Source: Udeniomyces pyricola (Eukaryota > Basidiomycota > Tremellomycetes > Cystofilobasidiales > Mrakiaceae). From it: a stretch of 64,000 nucleotides of DNA. The stretch is from positions 186,001 to 250,000 of the forward strand of contig BCIK01000016.1 of the NCBI GenBank assembly GCA_039545295.1, read 5' to 3'. Under the pieces are notes generated by a model. The model did no database searches, was not told the origin of the DNA, and was given only the letters and a program-made list of their open reading frames with translations. The position numbers were made by a program, and so were the translations under genes. Within the stretch, counting starts at the first letter, position 1. Each line of letters opens with the position of its first letter. Positions 1 to 10,927 of the stretch are shown piece by piece.

Positions 1-189
1 GTGGTCTTCAAAAGTCTGGATCGACGTTCATCGATGCCCATCATTTCGATCTCGCTTCATCTTGCTGCACTGCCTTTTTTTTTTTTTTTTTGACCTTTTC
101 ATCTTTCGCGATCCTTTGCATGCTGACTAAACTTCGTTTTTACCCACGTTCGTCCCATCTGCCTATCTTTGTATGTTTCGTCCCTTCAG

Positions 190-1090
190 GCGACGCTCCT
201 CTTCCTCAGCGTCGCGTCGACCTACTTGCAGCTCCACTTTGGTCCCAAGCCTTCTTTGACCAAGACTTGGTTCAAATTCATGTACATACCTATCTTCCTG
301 ACCCTGCTCTTCATATTGTCGGAAGAGAACCCATTGCTGATGCTTCGGAATTTCCTTCTCTTCCTAATCATGCGTGTTCCTCTTAGCTCCATCGATGCGC
401 TCTACTCGTTCTGGATCGTCTGGTCGCTTTACCTTGCCCACTACACTGGATTCCAAGCCTTCAACCTCACACTTCACCACCTTCACCACCGACAGGCCAA
501 CATCACCTGCTTCTTCTTGTAAGCGAAGATTCTCTTCCTTTCTCGTGCCCTCGTGTCCAACTTCGGATCTCTGTTAACGACTCTGGCTCTCCTCCTCATC
601 TCTACTCTCCTGTGGGGCTATCAAGGCTCATCCTGGCAGCCACCTCGATCGGCTTTGCCCTTAACACGAAATCTCGACCGGCCGGAGACTTTGTCGCCTG
701 CTTTGTCGTGGCCTGGTTGGAGTGGGGTGTCTACTCTGCCTTCCGAAACGTCAACAAGCGGATCATGTGGACTTCGGGCGCTATGGGTGTACGTTGTTTC
801 TTCTTTCACTTTCAATCGGTTTGATCTATCCAGTCCCTTCTGGTGTTTTTCTTTCTTCCTCTTCTTTTGTTTGTATCTTCATTGGAAATTGTTAATCCAA
901 CCTTGCCCTCTTTTCCTTGTCTCCATACTTTGTGCGTACATCTCCTCTCTCTCACTCTCTCTAGGTTCTGACCTCGTGCGTCCTCGTCTACGCCCTCTTT
1001 GCGACGTACCAAGCCTACGAAGCCCGCATCTTCATTGTTGACGACGACGACGAAGACACCGTCGACGAGCGACGTGCTCTCTTGGGTTAA
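190..1090 (+). CDS. Multi-pass membrane protein, C-terminal part (5' end not resolved)
   Basis: I do not recognise the family. Three exons join in a consistent phase: about 190-518 (preceded by a cttcag acceptor), 626-788 and 965-1090 (stop TAA). The joined frame gives several hydrophobic segments (for example FMYIPIFLTLLFILSEE, SFWIVWSLYLAHY, LILAATSIGFAL, FVACFVVAWLEWGVYSAF, VLTSCVLVYALFATYQ) and an acidic cytosolic-type tail rich in Asp (IVDDDDEDTVDERRALLG). No ATG lies in frame upstream within the open stretch, so at least one earlier exon is missing or falls in bases 1-189 or outside the window. The two 3' exons are the more secure part; the 190-518 exon is supported by phase and hydrophobicity only. 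Role is unknown. Confidence 0.45.
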
Positions 1091-2322
1091 ATCACAACCC
1101 TCCCCCCCCCCCCCCCCTTTTGCTGGGAACGAGGCATACACACTAAAACGGAAGAAGAAGACAAATTGATCAGATAAGGCTACGACATTCGTCTCTCACG
1201 TCGACTGGTCCTCAATTTCTTTTCTCTTTCTTCTCTCTTTTTCTTCGTATATGCTTTCTCCTGGGCTTTTTTTTTGTCTTAGCGCTCGTTGTCTTTCTCT
1301 TCTCCTTTTTTTTTTGTCGTTTAGTTCCACTGAGTTTCATTTTGATTTTCCTGTTGCACTAGTCCTTCCGTGTCGCTTGTACGTGATTTGCATCGAAACC
1401 TCTCCCACACGGGCTTCTCGCTCACCTCTCTACAATAGTACTCTCATCAATCTAGTATCCATAGTCATTCTATTCCAACGTTGCCCTCCCTCCCTCCTCT
1501 CTTCCTGCCTCATGCCTATTTGAAAGTCATGTTGACATGTCTTTCTCACTCCCTTCCATGCCATATATTAAGTAGGACTACATAGGTTCCCAAGGCCATA
1601 ACTCATCCTCCCTTCGCATATAATGTATTATCATGGTTGATTTCTTCTGTTTATCGAAAGAAGAAAAAAAAAAAGTACCAGTCTTGATCTGTTTGCTCAC
1701 ATAGAGATTTATCTTTGTGGAAAAAAAAAAAGACTCGATCGTAGGCCGGATCGAAGGAGAATTGGAAGGAGGAAAAAAAGGTTGTGCTTCAGGGGGCTAT
1801 GATCAGGGACGATGATACTTGGGTATCGGGGAGTGAAGTAGGATGGATCCAGTCGGAGCAGAATTAACCTCCGAGTCAAGGGGGGGAGAGGGAGGGAGGG
1901 CGAGGCGATTTGAGGGAAATTCATGGGAGGAAAAACAAACGAAAAAAAAAAAAACAGGAATTACACGAGACTAAAAAGATTAGAACAAAAAAAAAAACGA
2001 CGAGAAGCAGTGAATGAACTAAAGCTAGAACAAGAAAAAAAAAAAAAAAAGGAAGTGATGCCCTCGATCCCAAAGAGATTCTTCCGATCCCCTTTTTTTT
2101 TAACTTCAGGACCAACAAACGTCTGAACCCCCTTGTTTTTTTTTTCTTTCTCGTCGTCCCTCTCATTCACCTCCATGAACCCATCCCCAAAACGGTCTCA
2201 TCCCTCCTATCTATCCAATCCACTTCCCTTTTTTTCCTTCCCTGTATAAACCCCCTTATCTTCCTCTCCCTCTCTTCCGAAACCCCTTCACGCTCCAACT
2301 TTCTCGAACTTCCAATTCCATT
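1091..2322. other. Convergent intergenic region, no gene seen
   Basis: This is the 3' flank shared by the membrane-protein gene (+) and the DUF726 gene (-). It holds C- and T-rich runs just after the + gene stop and A-rich runs around 1925-2050. The open frames here are homopolymer-driven (Lys- or Phe-rich) and lack coding character. Confidence 0.5.
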
Positions 2323-5300
2323 TCAGCCCCATGGATTCGACTCCAACACGCTCCCCTCTGCTATCTTTGCCTCGTTCGCCGTCGATCGTCGCAGCGACGA
2401 CGACGGCGACGGTCTAATCGTCGAATGACCAACACCACCACCACCCATCCCAGACGACTCCATCAACGTCTGATCAACCCCATGAGTGGTCCTCACACTT
2501 TCCAACGGTCGAGGGACCCACGTACTCTTAGAATCCGTCGTTGACGTTTCGTTCAACCTACCCCAACCCCCTCCTCCGCCGACACCACTACCACCTCCTC
2601 CTCCCATATCGCCATCCCCATCGTCCTCATCACCACCCCAAAGGACACCGGAATGGCTCGACCGAGCAAGTCTCGATGACGAAGAGCCTCCCGGAGTCGT
2701 CGTCGTCGTCCTCATCGTTGTCGTCGTCGGGATCATATCTTCCGAAAACGGGTCGGTCGCCGAAAACGAGATCCGATGACTATGCGAAACAGGACGACCA
2801 ACATTCGATGCATCGAAACTTGAAGAAGAAAAAGCAGAAGAAGAGGAAGAAGCGTGGGCGTTGAGGTGGTGAGATGATGATGATGATGATGATGCTGACC
2901 AAGGGGAATCAAACGAGGGCATCGTGCCCGAGGTGATGGAAGCCGGAGGAGAAGAAGCAGACGGTGATGGATTCGACCAAGAGGGAAGAGTCGAGTTGAC
3001 AAATGCAGTAGATGATGTCGACGATGGCGGGTTGGACAAGGACAAGGTCCGAGCGGTCGTCGATGAGAGGTCGTCCATGGAAGCTGTTGCTCCTCCACCA
3101 TCTGCCGAGAGGGGACTGCGTCCGAGACCGATTCCCCCATACGCACCAGACGATGGAGAGACAACGGTCGGGATAGTAGGGTTCGATTCCGAGCGCTCGA
3201 GGGGAGGTCCGATCGTCGATAAGTGTTTCGAGGGAAGCACCGGTGCGGCGGGTTTGAAGGAGGTCAGATCGATGTCTTTGCCGAGTGCAGAGGAGATGGC
3301 ACGGAAGTCAAAGCCGGCAGTAGGAGCTAATTTAGAGGAAGGTTCAGACGCAATAGAAGATGGAGGTGATGTTGGCGAATCGGAAACCGAGACCGGAACC
3401 GCGGTAAGGGTGGACGAATCCTCACTCGGGCGAGCAGAGGAGTTGTTAGACGAAACGACGCGCTCCTCTTCACGTGGTGGCAAATCGTCGTCTTCTTCGT
3501 ATTCAGGTACGGGACCTTTTCGCTCTTGGGTACTGCTAACTTTGCGTGAGGAGGATGCAGACGTCGCAGGTGAGGGCTTCTTGGAGGACGAGCGTGAGAA
3601 CCAGCGTTTGGACTTGGCAGCCTTGAGGGCGGCCTCTTCCTCTTCGGTGATGACGATGCGGTCTTCAAGGAATTCGGGTTCTTCGGGCTCGTCAAAGTAA
3701 TCGGCCGTAACCTGTTTGAGCATATATCATGGTTCGGCAGAACGGGCAAAGATCGATAGGGAGTGGGGAGAGGAGAGGGAATGACATCGGGAATCGGTCA
3801 CGGAAAGTGAGCCAAAAAGAGATAATTAAAAGACAATAGGCAGAAGGGAATGCATTAGTAAACGCTCTTCTCTAAACAACCAATATGTCCGAAAGGGACG
3901 AAAACGTACAGGTAAGCCAACCGTGTGCAACAATAAAGGCATCATGGGTCGGTACGAGAGATGACCCGCGATCTTGTCTGTCACATCCACATTCTCAATC
4001 CCAGGGACGCCTTCAATAGGTCTCAGTCCAGCGACCGTGTTACCGGCTGCCGTCGCCCTGAAGAGGTACCCGAGAACCCAATCGTTTCTCGCGAACCCAT
4101 TGACGAGTCGACCGGCGACGACGCTTCGAACTTCGAGCCACGTCTTTTTGTTGGCGGTGATGGTGCCGCCAAAGAGATAAACGTCCTGGACAATCCCGAA
4201 TGCCTTGCATCGTGCGAGTTCGGCGAGGGCGTAGAAGATGGCTCGGGCACCCAACGAAAACCCGATGAGCGAGACGGGACGCACGCCGACGTGGCGATGG
4301 ATAAGGGTGTCAGCGAGTACAAGACCTGCGGCTTTGGCTCGATCCAGAGCGTTGGACCAAGGACTATCCGTGAGAAAAGACAGGGAAGAGAATGAATATC
4401 AGCTGTAGTAAGATGAGGCAGGAAAGTAGTAGAAGAAATAGCTCGCATCGACCCACTTGTCGATCAGATAGCTTAGCTTGGTGAGAACTGCCCAAGATGT
4501 ACACTGTTGTCAGTATATATGAAGACACAAAAGTGGTCATTTCTGCTCCCCATCCAAATACGCAGCAAGCAGCATCTGAACTCACTGAGGGGCCACTGGA
4601 GAGCACTGAGGACGGCTGTGAGGACCGTAGCTGAAAGTACCGTCTGGCCGACAGTCGTGAGAACCTCACTCGTGAGGATACGAAGGGCATTGCCCATCTC
4701 TTCCATCATCTCCGGTTCCCAGTATGTTGCAAACACATCCCCAATCATTGGATCGAGGGTCGAGAACGGAAGTCGCACATCGTCGTCTTTGCCAGCCATG
4801 AATCTGAGACAAACCAGTTCGAGTTCAGCAGCTTTTACACGTTGGGAAGAACTGTCACAATGAATGACGGTGATCGAGACATAAAGACTTACCCTGGCAT
4901 AGTGATGAAGCAGTTGACCCGCTTTTGATTGTGGAGAGCCCTAAGTTCAAACGTCCGGACATACTGCGTTCGACGAGCCATACCTTTGCTGGCAATCTTG
5001 GATCCAGTCAGGACACCCCCGGTAGTGATGACAGCTGCACCTCCCGTACCTCCAAGGAAGGCCGTCGTGCCGGTGATGCCGACGGTCGTGAGAGCTCCTC
5101 CAAGAGCCGCCCCGATGACGGGCGCCAAGAGACCCGCGGAGAGACCAATAACGAGACCTCCACCTGGATTGGATGAGAATACGTGCACGAACAGACATAA
5201 TCGGAAGCTTCAGTCATCGCAAGGTAACGAAATGCCAACACGGGTCATGTAGCAAAGGGGGGGGGGGGAGGGAAGAGACAGAGAGAGAGAGCACGAAAAC

Positions 5301-7737
5301 AATTCTGATCCTTACCCAACGTAGCGAGACCGATAGCCACCATCCTCTTCTTCTTGCCAACCTTCATCCTGCCATCGAGCACTTCGGTCTGCTCCATCTT
5401 GTCGACACCCTCCTGGATCTCAAGACTATCAGTCACTCGCTTTTCGAAACGAACGACATCGAGAAGACCAAGATTGAGTTTGGATGCAACTCGTTCGAGA
5501 AGGACCCGCGACCGGGCATCGTAGACGGAGTCAGAAATTAGGGCGAGGAAGAGATCGCATCTGATGGCGACAAAAAAAGGGCGACAGGACGAGAGGTGAG
5601 TTGAGGAAAGAGGGTGATGAAGCCACATGGGTGAGTTTGAGTGGGCTGCATGGCTTTGATTGAGCGAGCCGATGGATAAGAAAGGTACAAACAGGATCGT
5701 CCATCTTATGTCAAGCGTGATCAATTCGTCGGCCGGTGTAAGCGTCGTCGAGACGCCCGGTAAGACGGGTGTGACGTCCTCGTCCTCTGGTCGCACGGGA
5801 GCGTCAAGAACTGTAGTTGTGCCGACGATGGGTCCGGTTGGGTCGGCAGGGGATGGATCGGAAGGAAGGGAATCAGACTCCTCCGTCCGAGGGGAAGTCG
5901 ATGTCTCGTGGGAGGAGGCGAGAGGGGTATCGTGAGGGGGTGGAGAGATGGGAGCCCGGGCGTTGAGGGTCGGTGTTCTTGGCGAGGAAGGAATTGACGG
6001 ATTTGTCAGATCACCAAATGGGTCATCATCATCGCCCATTCCGCCTAGATCGCCGTCGGCGTCGTCGTCTGGAGGAGTTGCAAGCGTTTGTCGCCGACTA
6101 CTGGCTTTGGGTGTTGGAGGCGCGTCAAACGGCGAAGCTACCTCTCCCCCTTCACCAAACCCGAGATCACCTTCTTCTGGCTCAACAAGAATATCATCTG
6201 TCCTTTTGGTCGGGTAAGTCATATCGAGAGCGTCCGTCTCTGAGTACTGCGGAGGAGGAGCGTCGCTAGTGGCCTCCGCTTCACCACGCTCTTCTTGTTC
6301 TCCTGCCTGTGGTGATGCCTCTTGGGCCTCCATCTCCTTGGCTGCATTCTCCTGTGCCATCCGTTCAGCCTCGCGTGGATCATATTCCGGGTTGGGAACG
6401 GTGTGGGTGGCCATCAGAGAGGGTACGAGGTCCATGGCATCGACGCCGTGAGCAGCGAGCGACTCGATCATCTGTTGTTCTGCATGATGATGAAAGCAGA
6501 CGCGTGGTAGTCATGTAAGCTATCTTTTTGATCACAGCAGGGAGATTACACGCCGCTGAGCAGGCGAGTTAACGATGGGACAAACCTTCTCGAGCGAGTT
6601 CCATGTGATGGTATAGCCTCGCCATGATTTTGAGACCCCACACCTTGCACGCCTCGACGCTCGTCTCGTCCTCTTCTTCCTTGCTATTCTTGCCTATGCC
6701 TGCAGCTTGATTGAGCCTCGTCTTGACAGAAGTCCTCGTGCCGCCTTTACCGTCCGAGGTGGCAACCTTCCGGAGCTCCTCTGTCATCTCCTGGCATGCT
6801 AGTTTACAAAGCCCTACGTATGCGATCCGTTGGGTTTCGGTGAGGAGATTCTTGGTCGCCTGCATTTGCGAGAGAGGCGTCATAGCTTGGGAATCGTCAA
6901 AGAGATATCGGGTTCTCATGTGTACTTCGTCTGCATCAGTATCCTCTTCTAAGCGAAGGCGAGTGTCTGACGAGGCGGAAGCGGGTGGAACAGAAGGGAG
7001 GGGGGGGGGGGTAATTGAAGAGAACGAGAGAAAGACGTGAATGAGATGAGACTGTAAGATTGGTCCACGCGTTCTTCCTGGTTCATTCACGTCCCGTAGT
7101 GACCAGATAGGGTACCATGCTATACGGGCTTACAGTCAGATTCATCGCCTTCCAGCTTGCTTCGCCAAGATTGACCTTCGGCGACATCTTGATAGTTGAG
7201 CGAGGTGCCCGCGGCGTTGCCCGTGATGACGGCCTCCGCTGGGTCTTTGGCAGTCGAAGCTTTGTAGTGATATCTGAGAACGGAGAAGGAAGGGAAGTCA
7301 GTATGAGCCTCTGAGTTGGTTTCGAGAGTAGGCGTATGAGACAATCGTGGGGTGTTATTAGCGAGAGAGATGGGTCTTGTATCAAGAAGGGGGGGGAGAG
7401 AGGAAGGCCAAGATAGCCTTGCTCTCGCGATCAAGGCACGTGAGCAAGCTCAGGAGCTCGTACAAGCACTAACTTTTTCTGATCTTCCTCATCTAAGCCG
7501 AGAGCGTTTGGCTCTGACCTAATGATGGGCATGTCTGAGTGATTGGGCAGCAGTGACAGCGGACGGAACGGCAGAGGATCACGGGCGCGTCGTCAGCATT
7601 TGATGCTCACGCGAGTACCACAGCGGACCAAGCGCCCCGTTGGATGTGGGGGGGAGAGATGGCAAGAGGATTGGTTAGCGGGGAGTGATGTATTGAAACC
7701 CAAGCTGACCTTCCCACCCATCGTCGTCGAGATCCAT
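2323..7737 (-). CDS. DUF726 / TMCO4-type membrane-associated alpha/beta-hydrolase
   Basis: The start chosen is the ATG at 7735-7737 (MDLDDDGWE), joined by phase-consistent introns to exons at 7513-7474, 7273-7134, 6966-6586, 6479-5693 and 5560-5316, then further exons down to 2323. The N-terminal region has a helical block ending in KVWGLKIMARLYHHMELARE, followed by a long acidic, Pro/Ser-rich linker. A segment WTILCDLFLALISD and a Gly/Ala-rich paired hydrophobic stretch (GLVIGLSAGLLAPVIGAALG onward) match the membrane part of the TMCO4/YFL034W family. The hydrolase core has the nucleophile elbow GFSLGAR (exon 4284-3826) and the family-type end VTADYFDEPEEPEF, then a disordered Ser-rich tail of about 400 residues. 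Family members are poorly characterised; yeast YFL034W has been linked to clathrin adaptor binding. Substrate is unknown. The gene is divergent from the STYX-like gene. Confidence 0.85.
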
Positions 7738-8277
7738 CTCGGTCCTCGAGCCGAATTTGCTGCGGCAGGGGAAAGTAGGGGATATGCGAGAGGGGAGGGG
7801 GTTGATTTAAGGGAGGGGGGGGGGGGGGGGGGAGGGATGTATGAGGCGGGAAAGAGAGAGGCTCGGGCAGAAGTGAGTGGGATTGTATCAAGACGGGGAC
7901 TATGTGAGCGGCTGGCTGAAGGATGAGATGGTGCTGATGAGGAAGCCGGTGATGATGAGGTGAGGGGTGTGAGGTATGGTGGTGAGGTTGGATATATGTA
8001 TATATATGAGGCGTTGTTGAATCGTCGCGAGTCAACCTGAGTCTTGCGGCTTGCAGAGTCAGCACCTTCGGCTGGCAAAGGAGCAAGCAAGAGCAAGAGC
8101 AAGGGTGATCGATCGATCGACTACGCTCGCTGGCTCTTGAATTGTCCCGTCTGATGACATGCTCCCTTGAACAGCTTCATCCATCCTTCATCCTTCGACC
8201 TTGCCCATATACCCTGTCTACTTTATCGTCCACATCACCTCCACAACTACAACGATCTCCCCGTCTAGACAATCACC
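7738..8277. promoter_or_regulatory. Divergent promoter region between DUF726 and STYX-like genes
   Basis: About 540 bp separate two head-to-head start codons, so this must hold both promoters and 5' leaders. A long G run near 7809-7832 (C-rich on the DUF726 sense strand) and a short TATATATA stretch near 7995-8007 are visible. No specific factor site is claimed. Confidence 0.45.
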
Positions 8278-9968
8278 ATGGACGTCGATGCCTCACTATC
8301 GTCACCCCAACCGACCGCTTCAAGCTCCTACCAGCCCAGGGTATTCCGTTCAGATGAGACACTCTACACCCACTTCCCGGTCATGAACGACGCCCCTGTC
8401 GGTCAACCCCACGAACCATGGAAGTCAGTATCCAACCCTTCCTTGGTTTGTTGCCCTTCCGATCGTCCCGGTTTTAACAAAAAGCCTGCGTATGTCATTC
8501 TTCCGACGTCAAAGTTGACCAACGATTCCTCCCATGCCATATCGTTCGCACGCGCCTGCCCGCGTTTCCCACCGCGTCGCACCTATCACCTTGCTTGATT
8601 CCTGTCCCTCTCCATCGGTGCCATAGCTACGCCATGAGAAGGCAACCCCAACTCATCCTCCCAAACCTTTACCTCGGCCCCTTTCAAACGTCCAAAGATC
8701 TTAACGCCATGAATAAGCTTGGTGTCACTCACATGTCAGTCCGTCCGATTCTTCATCGCTCGCCTTAGATCGGAGATGACCTTGCTGACCACACCTCCGA
8801 CGACGCGACCCCCTCCCCGTCGCGTCTGTCCCTTCCTTTTACCGGCCTCTGATATGCTCGTCCATCACTCACCTCGACCGATACAGCGTTTGCATTCGTG
8901 ACTCAAGAGAGGCGTTCCTCGTCAAGCCAAGATTTCCGGACCAGTTTCGCTACCTGACCATGAACATTTCTGATCACGAGGTCCGTCTCGCCCGGCTCCC
9001 TCCGGCTTCGCCGTCGCCGCAGGGACTTTCACTGCATATGCTCCGATTCTATGCGTCTTGCTGACCCAAATTTTATCATTCTATCACATAGGATCAGAAT
9101 CTCATCAAAATTATGCCTACGTTGGTCGACCGTTTATTCTCTGACCATCATCAGCCATTCGATTTGCTGTTCGCACGAGCCCGAGCTGATCTCGTCTTCT
9201 GTCTCATCCCTGGTCCCCCTGTATCTCCTCTGTTCTTACCTCGTCCGCATATCCGACTTTCTGTGGTTCGATATCCATTCGCTTACAGCGCCTTTGAATT
9301 CATCAACACCGCACGTTCTCAAGGCGGGACCGTCTTTGTGCACTGCAACGGCGGCATCTCGCTTGGGCCTTCGGTCGTCGTCGGATACGTCATGCAAGTA
9401 CAGCAATGGAACTTTGAAGAGGCTCTCAAGCATGTTCAAAGTCGAAGATATTGTATTTCGCCTAATCAGGTACAGCCGATGGTTACCATGTCTTTGATTG
9501 TTTTTTTATAGCTGTTTGAGTATATGCATAGGCTGATGGCTTCTAACGCGTTCCAATATATCCGTTTACCCTTGCAGGGCTTCATGTATCAGCTCAAAGT
9601 AAGTCCGGTACAGCTCACACAATCTTGGTTTCTCTATCTTCATCTTACAGATACATCATTGACATCATCCTCCTGCCCGCTTGCTCACGCTCCTCATCTA
9701 CCTTGACCTTTGCCAGGAATTCGAACCCATCTGCCGCGCCCACCAAGTTGCTGCGTCGGCTGCCGCCTCCCAATCTTACTCCTCCGGACCTCAACCGAAC
9801 CGCAAACGTACCGGCGATGAGATTGATGAAGACGTTGATGGGGAAGAGACGGACGAATCCATGAATGGCGGAGCGGGGTCGTTGTTTGATGGGTCATCGA
9901 GGGAGAACGCGGGAGAGTGGAGTCATCGACCTTTACCGAGGATGAGGAGACTCGCTGGTGGGACGTAG
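8278..9968 (+). CDS. STYX: STYX-type dual-specificity pseudophosphatase (Cys kept, Arg replaced by Leu)
   Basis: Exons read as 8278-8423, 8627-8734, 8887-8980, 9092 onward, a piece ending at 9469, a 21-nt exon 9578-9598 and 9717-9968, all in phase. The product shows NLYLGPFQTSKDLNAMNKLG, CIRDSREAFLVKPRFPDQFR, then the P-loop HCNGGISLGPS, then SRRYCISPNQGFMYQLKEFE, in the order and spacing of the STYX branch of DUSPs. Active DUSPs need HCX5R. Here the Cys is present but the sixth residue after it is Leu (CTT), not Arg, so catalysis is expected to be lost or very weak. The stretch 9122-9294 has no clear counterpart in STYX. It is open in frame but ends in ttacag, so it may be partly intron; I could not fix its donor. 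The C-terminal tail is acidic and disordered with a basic end. STYX proteins act as phospho-protein anchors; the partner here is unknown. Confidence 0.8.
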
Positions 9969-10927
9969 TATCAGGAACATAATCGGACTTCTTAGAGGAC
10001 CGGTTGAGGCGCGGTGCTCAAAAGGAGGGAGGGAAGTGGGGAGAGGGGGAGAGGACAGGCGTTGCAGGATAGAGTCCATGCCATCAGGGCGGGCGGACCA
10101 AACAACTTCATGTATGCTCATCATTACTTGTTGTACCTGTGTGACGATCGATCTGTTTCTCGGCATACCTTGTCGCGATGCTTTCTCTCTTTCTTCTCCT
10201 CTGCACCCTTCATAGACACTACTGATCAACCATTTGAGGTCGACCGGCGCGTCTCATCCAGAAAGCTCTTTCATCCGCCTCCGTCCTCTAGACGAGCTGT
10301 GGCCAATGCATGTTCAGAATGTTTTACAGTGCGACGTCGATCTCGGTCATACCAGTCATTCATGCACGCAGGCGTACGTCCTCGATGTGTTGGGTCGTGT
10401 TGATCGCGCGCGAATTGGGTGGTGGTCTGAGGCATATTCCAAGCTGGCTGTGTGCAATCCGCTGGATGAAGTCAGATGTACGCATATGTATCATGTTATA
10501 TCTGCATGAACGGAACGAGAGATCATTTATATATATATATATATGGAACAAGTTGATAGTCCAAAGCCGGAACGGCCAAAGGGAACGACGACGGAACGAT
10601 GAGAGCCAGAGCTAGGGCCGAAGAAAGCCATGAGGGCGAGATGGAGGGATGAGATGAAAATTAAAGCCGAAGAAAGCGACTTGCAGCAGCGGATGTTGAG
10701 TGAGTGGATTGATCATGCATGTTGGGTTGATCAATGATTTATTTGATGCCGACCGGCCGGGCGAGTTGGTGGACCGTCCAAAGTTGGGCTGACACTTATG
10801 AAGCAAGTTCCTCCTGATTGTCCCTTCCTTGCCCTCCAACTTCTACATCTTCCTTCCCCTGCCCCTTCCCCTTCCCCCTTGCTTGCCTTCCCCACTCACC
10901 CATCCTCACCCACTCATACCTGCTAAC
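9969..10927. other. Intergenic region, tandem genes; no gene seen
   Basis: This is 3' flank of the STYX-like gene and 5' flank of malate dehydrogenase. It contains a short TA repeat at about 10527-10544. Small open frames exist on both strands, but none shows splice-consistent extension or a recognisable domain. The last 120 bp before the start are C/T-rich, as is usual for fungal leaders. Confidence 0.5.
10527..10544. repeat. (TA)n microsatellite
   Basis: A run of alternating T and A, about 9 units, lies in the intergenic region between the STYX-like and malate dehydrogenase genes. Confidence 0.9.

Noticed and set aside
395..518. ATG at 395 starting a Ser/Thr-rich N-terminus (MRSTRSGSSGRFTLPTTLDS)
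   Set aside because: It leaves one base before the donor at 519, while the next exon at 626 needs two, so the frames do not join. The hydrophobic frame does join.
1923..2176. Lys-rich and Phe-rich overlapping frames
   Set aside because: They are produced by A and T homopolymers in a convergent intergenic region.
9339..9372. Calling the DUSP-like gene an active phosphatase because HC is present
   Set aside because: The HCX5R motif lacks its Arg, so activity cannot be claimed.
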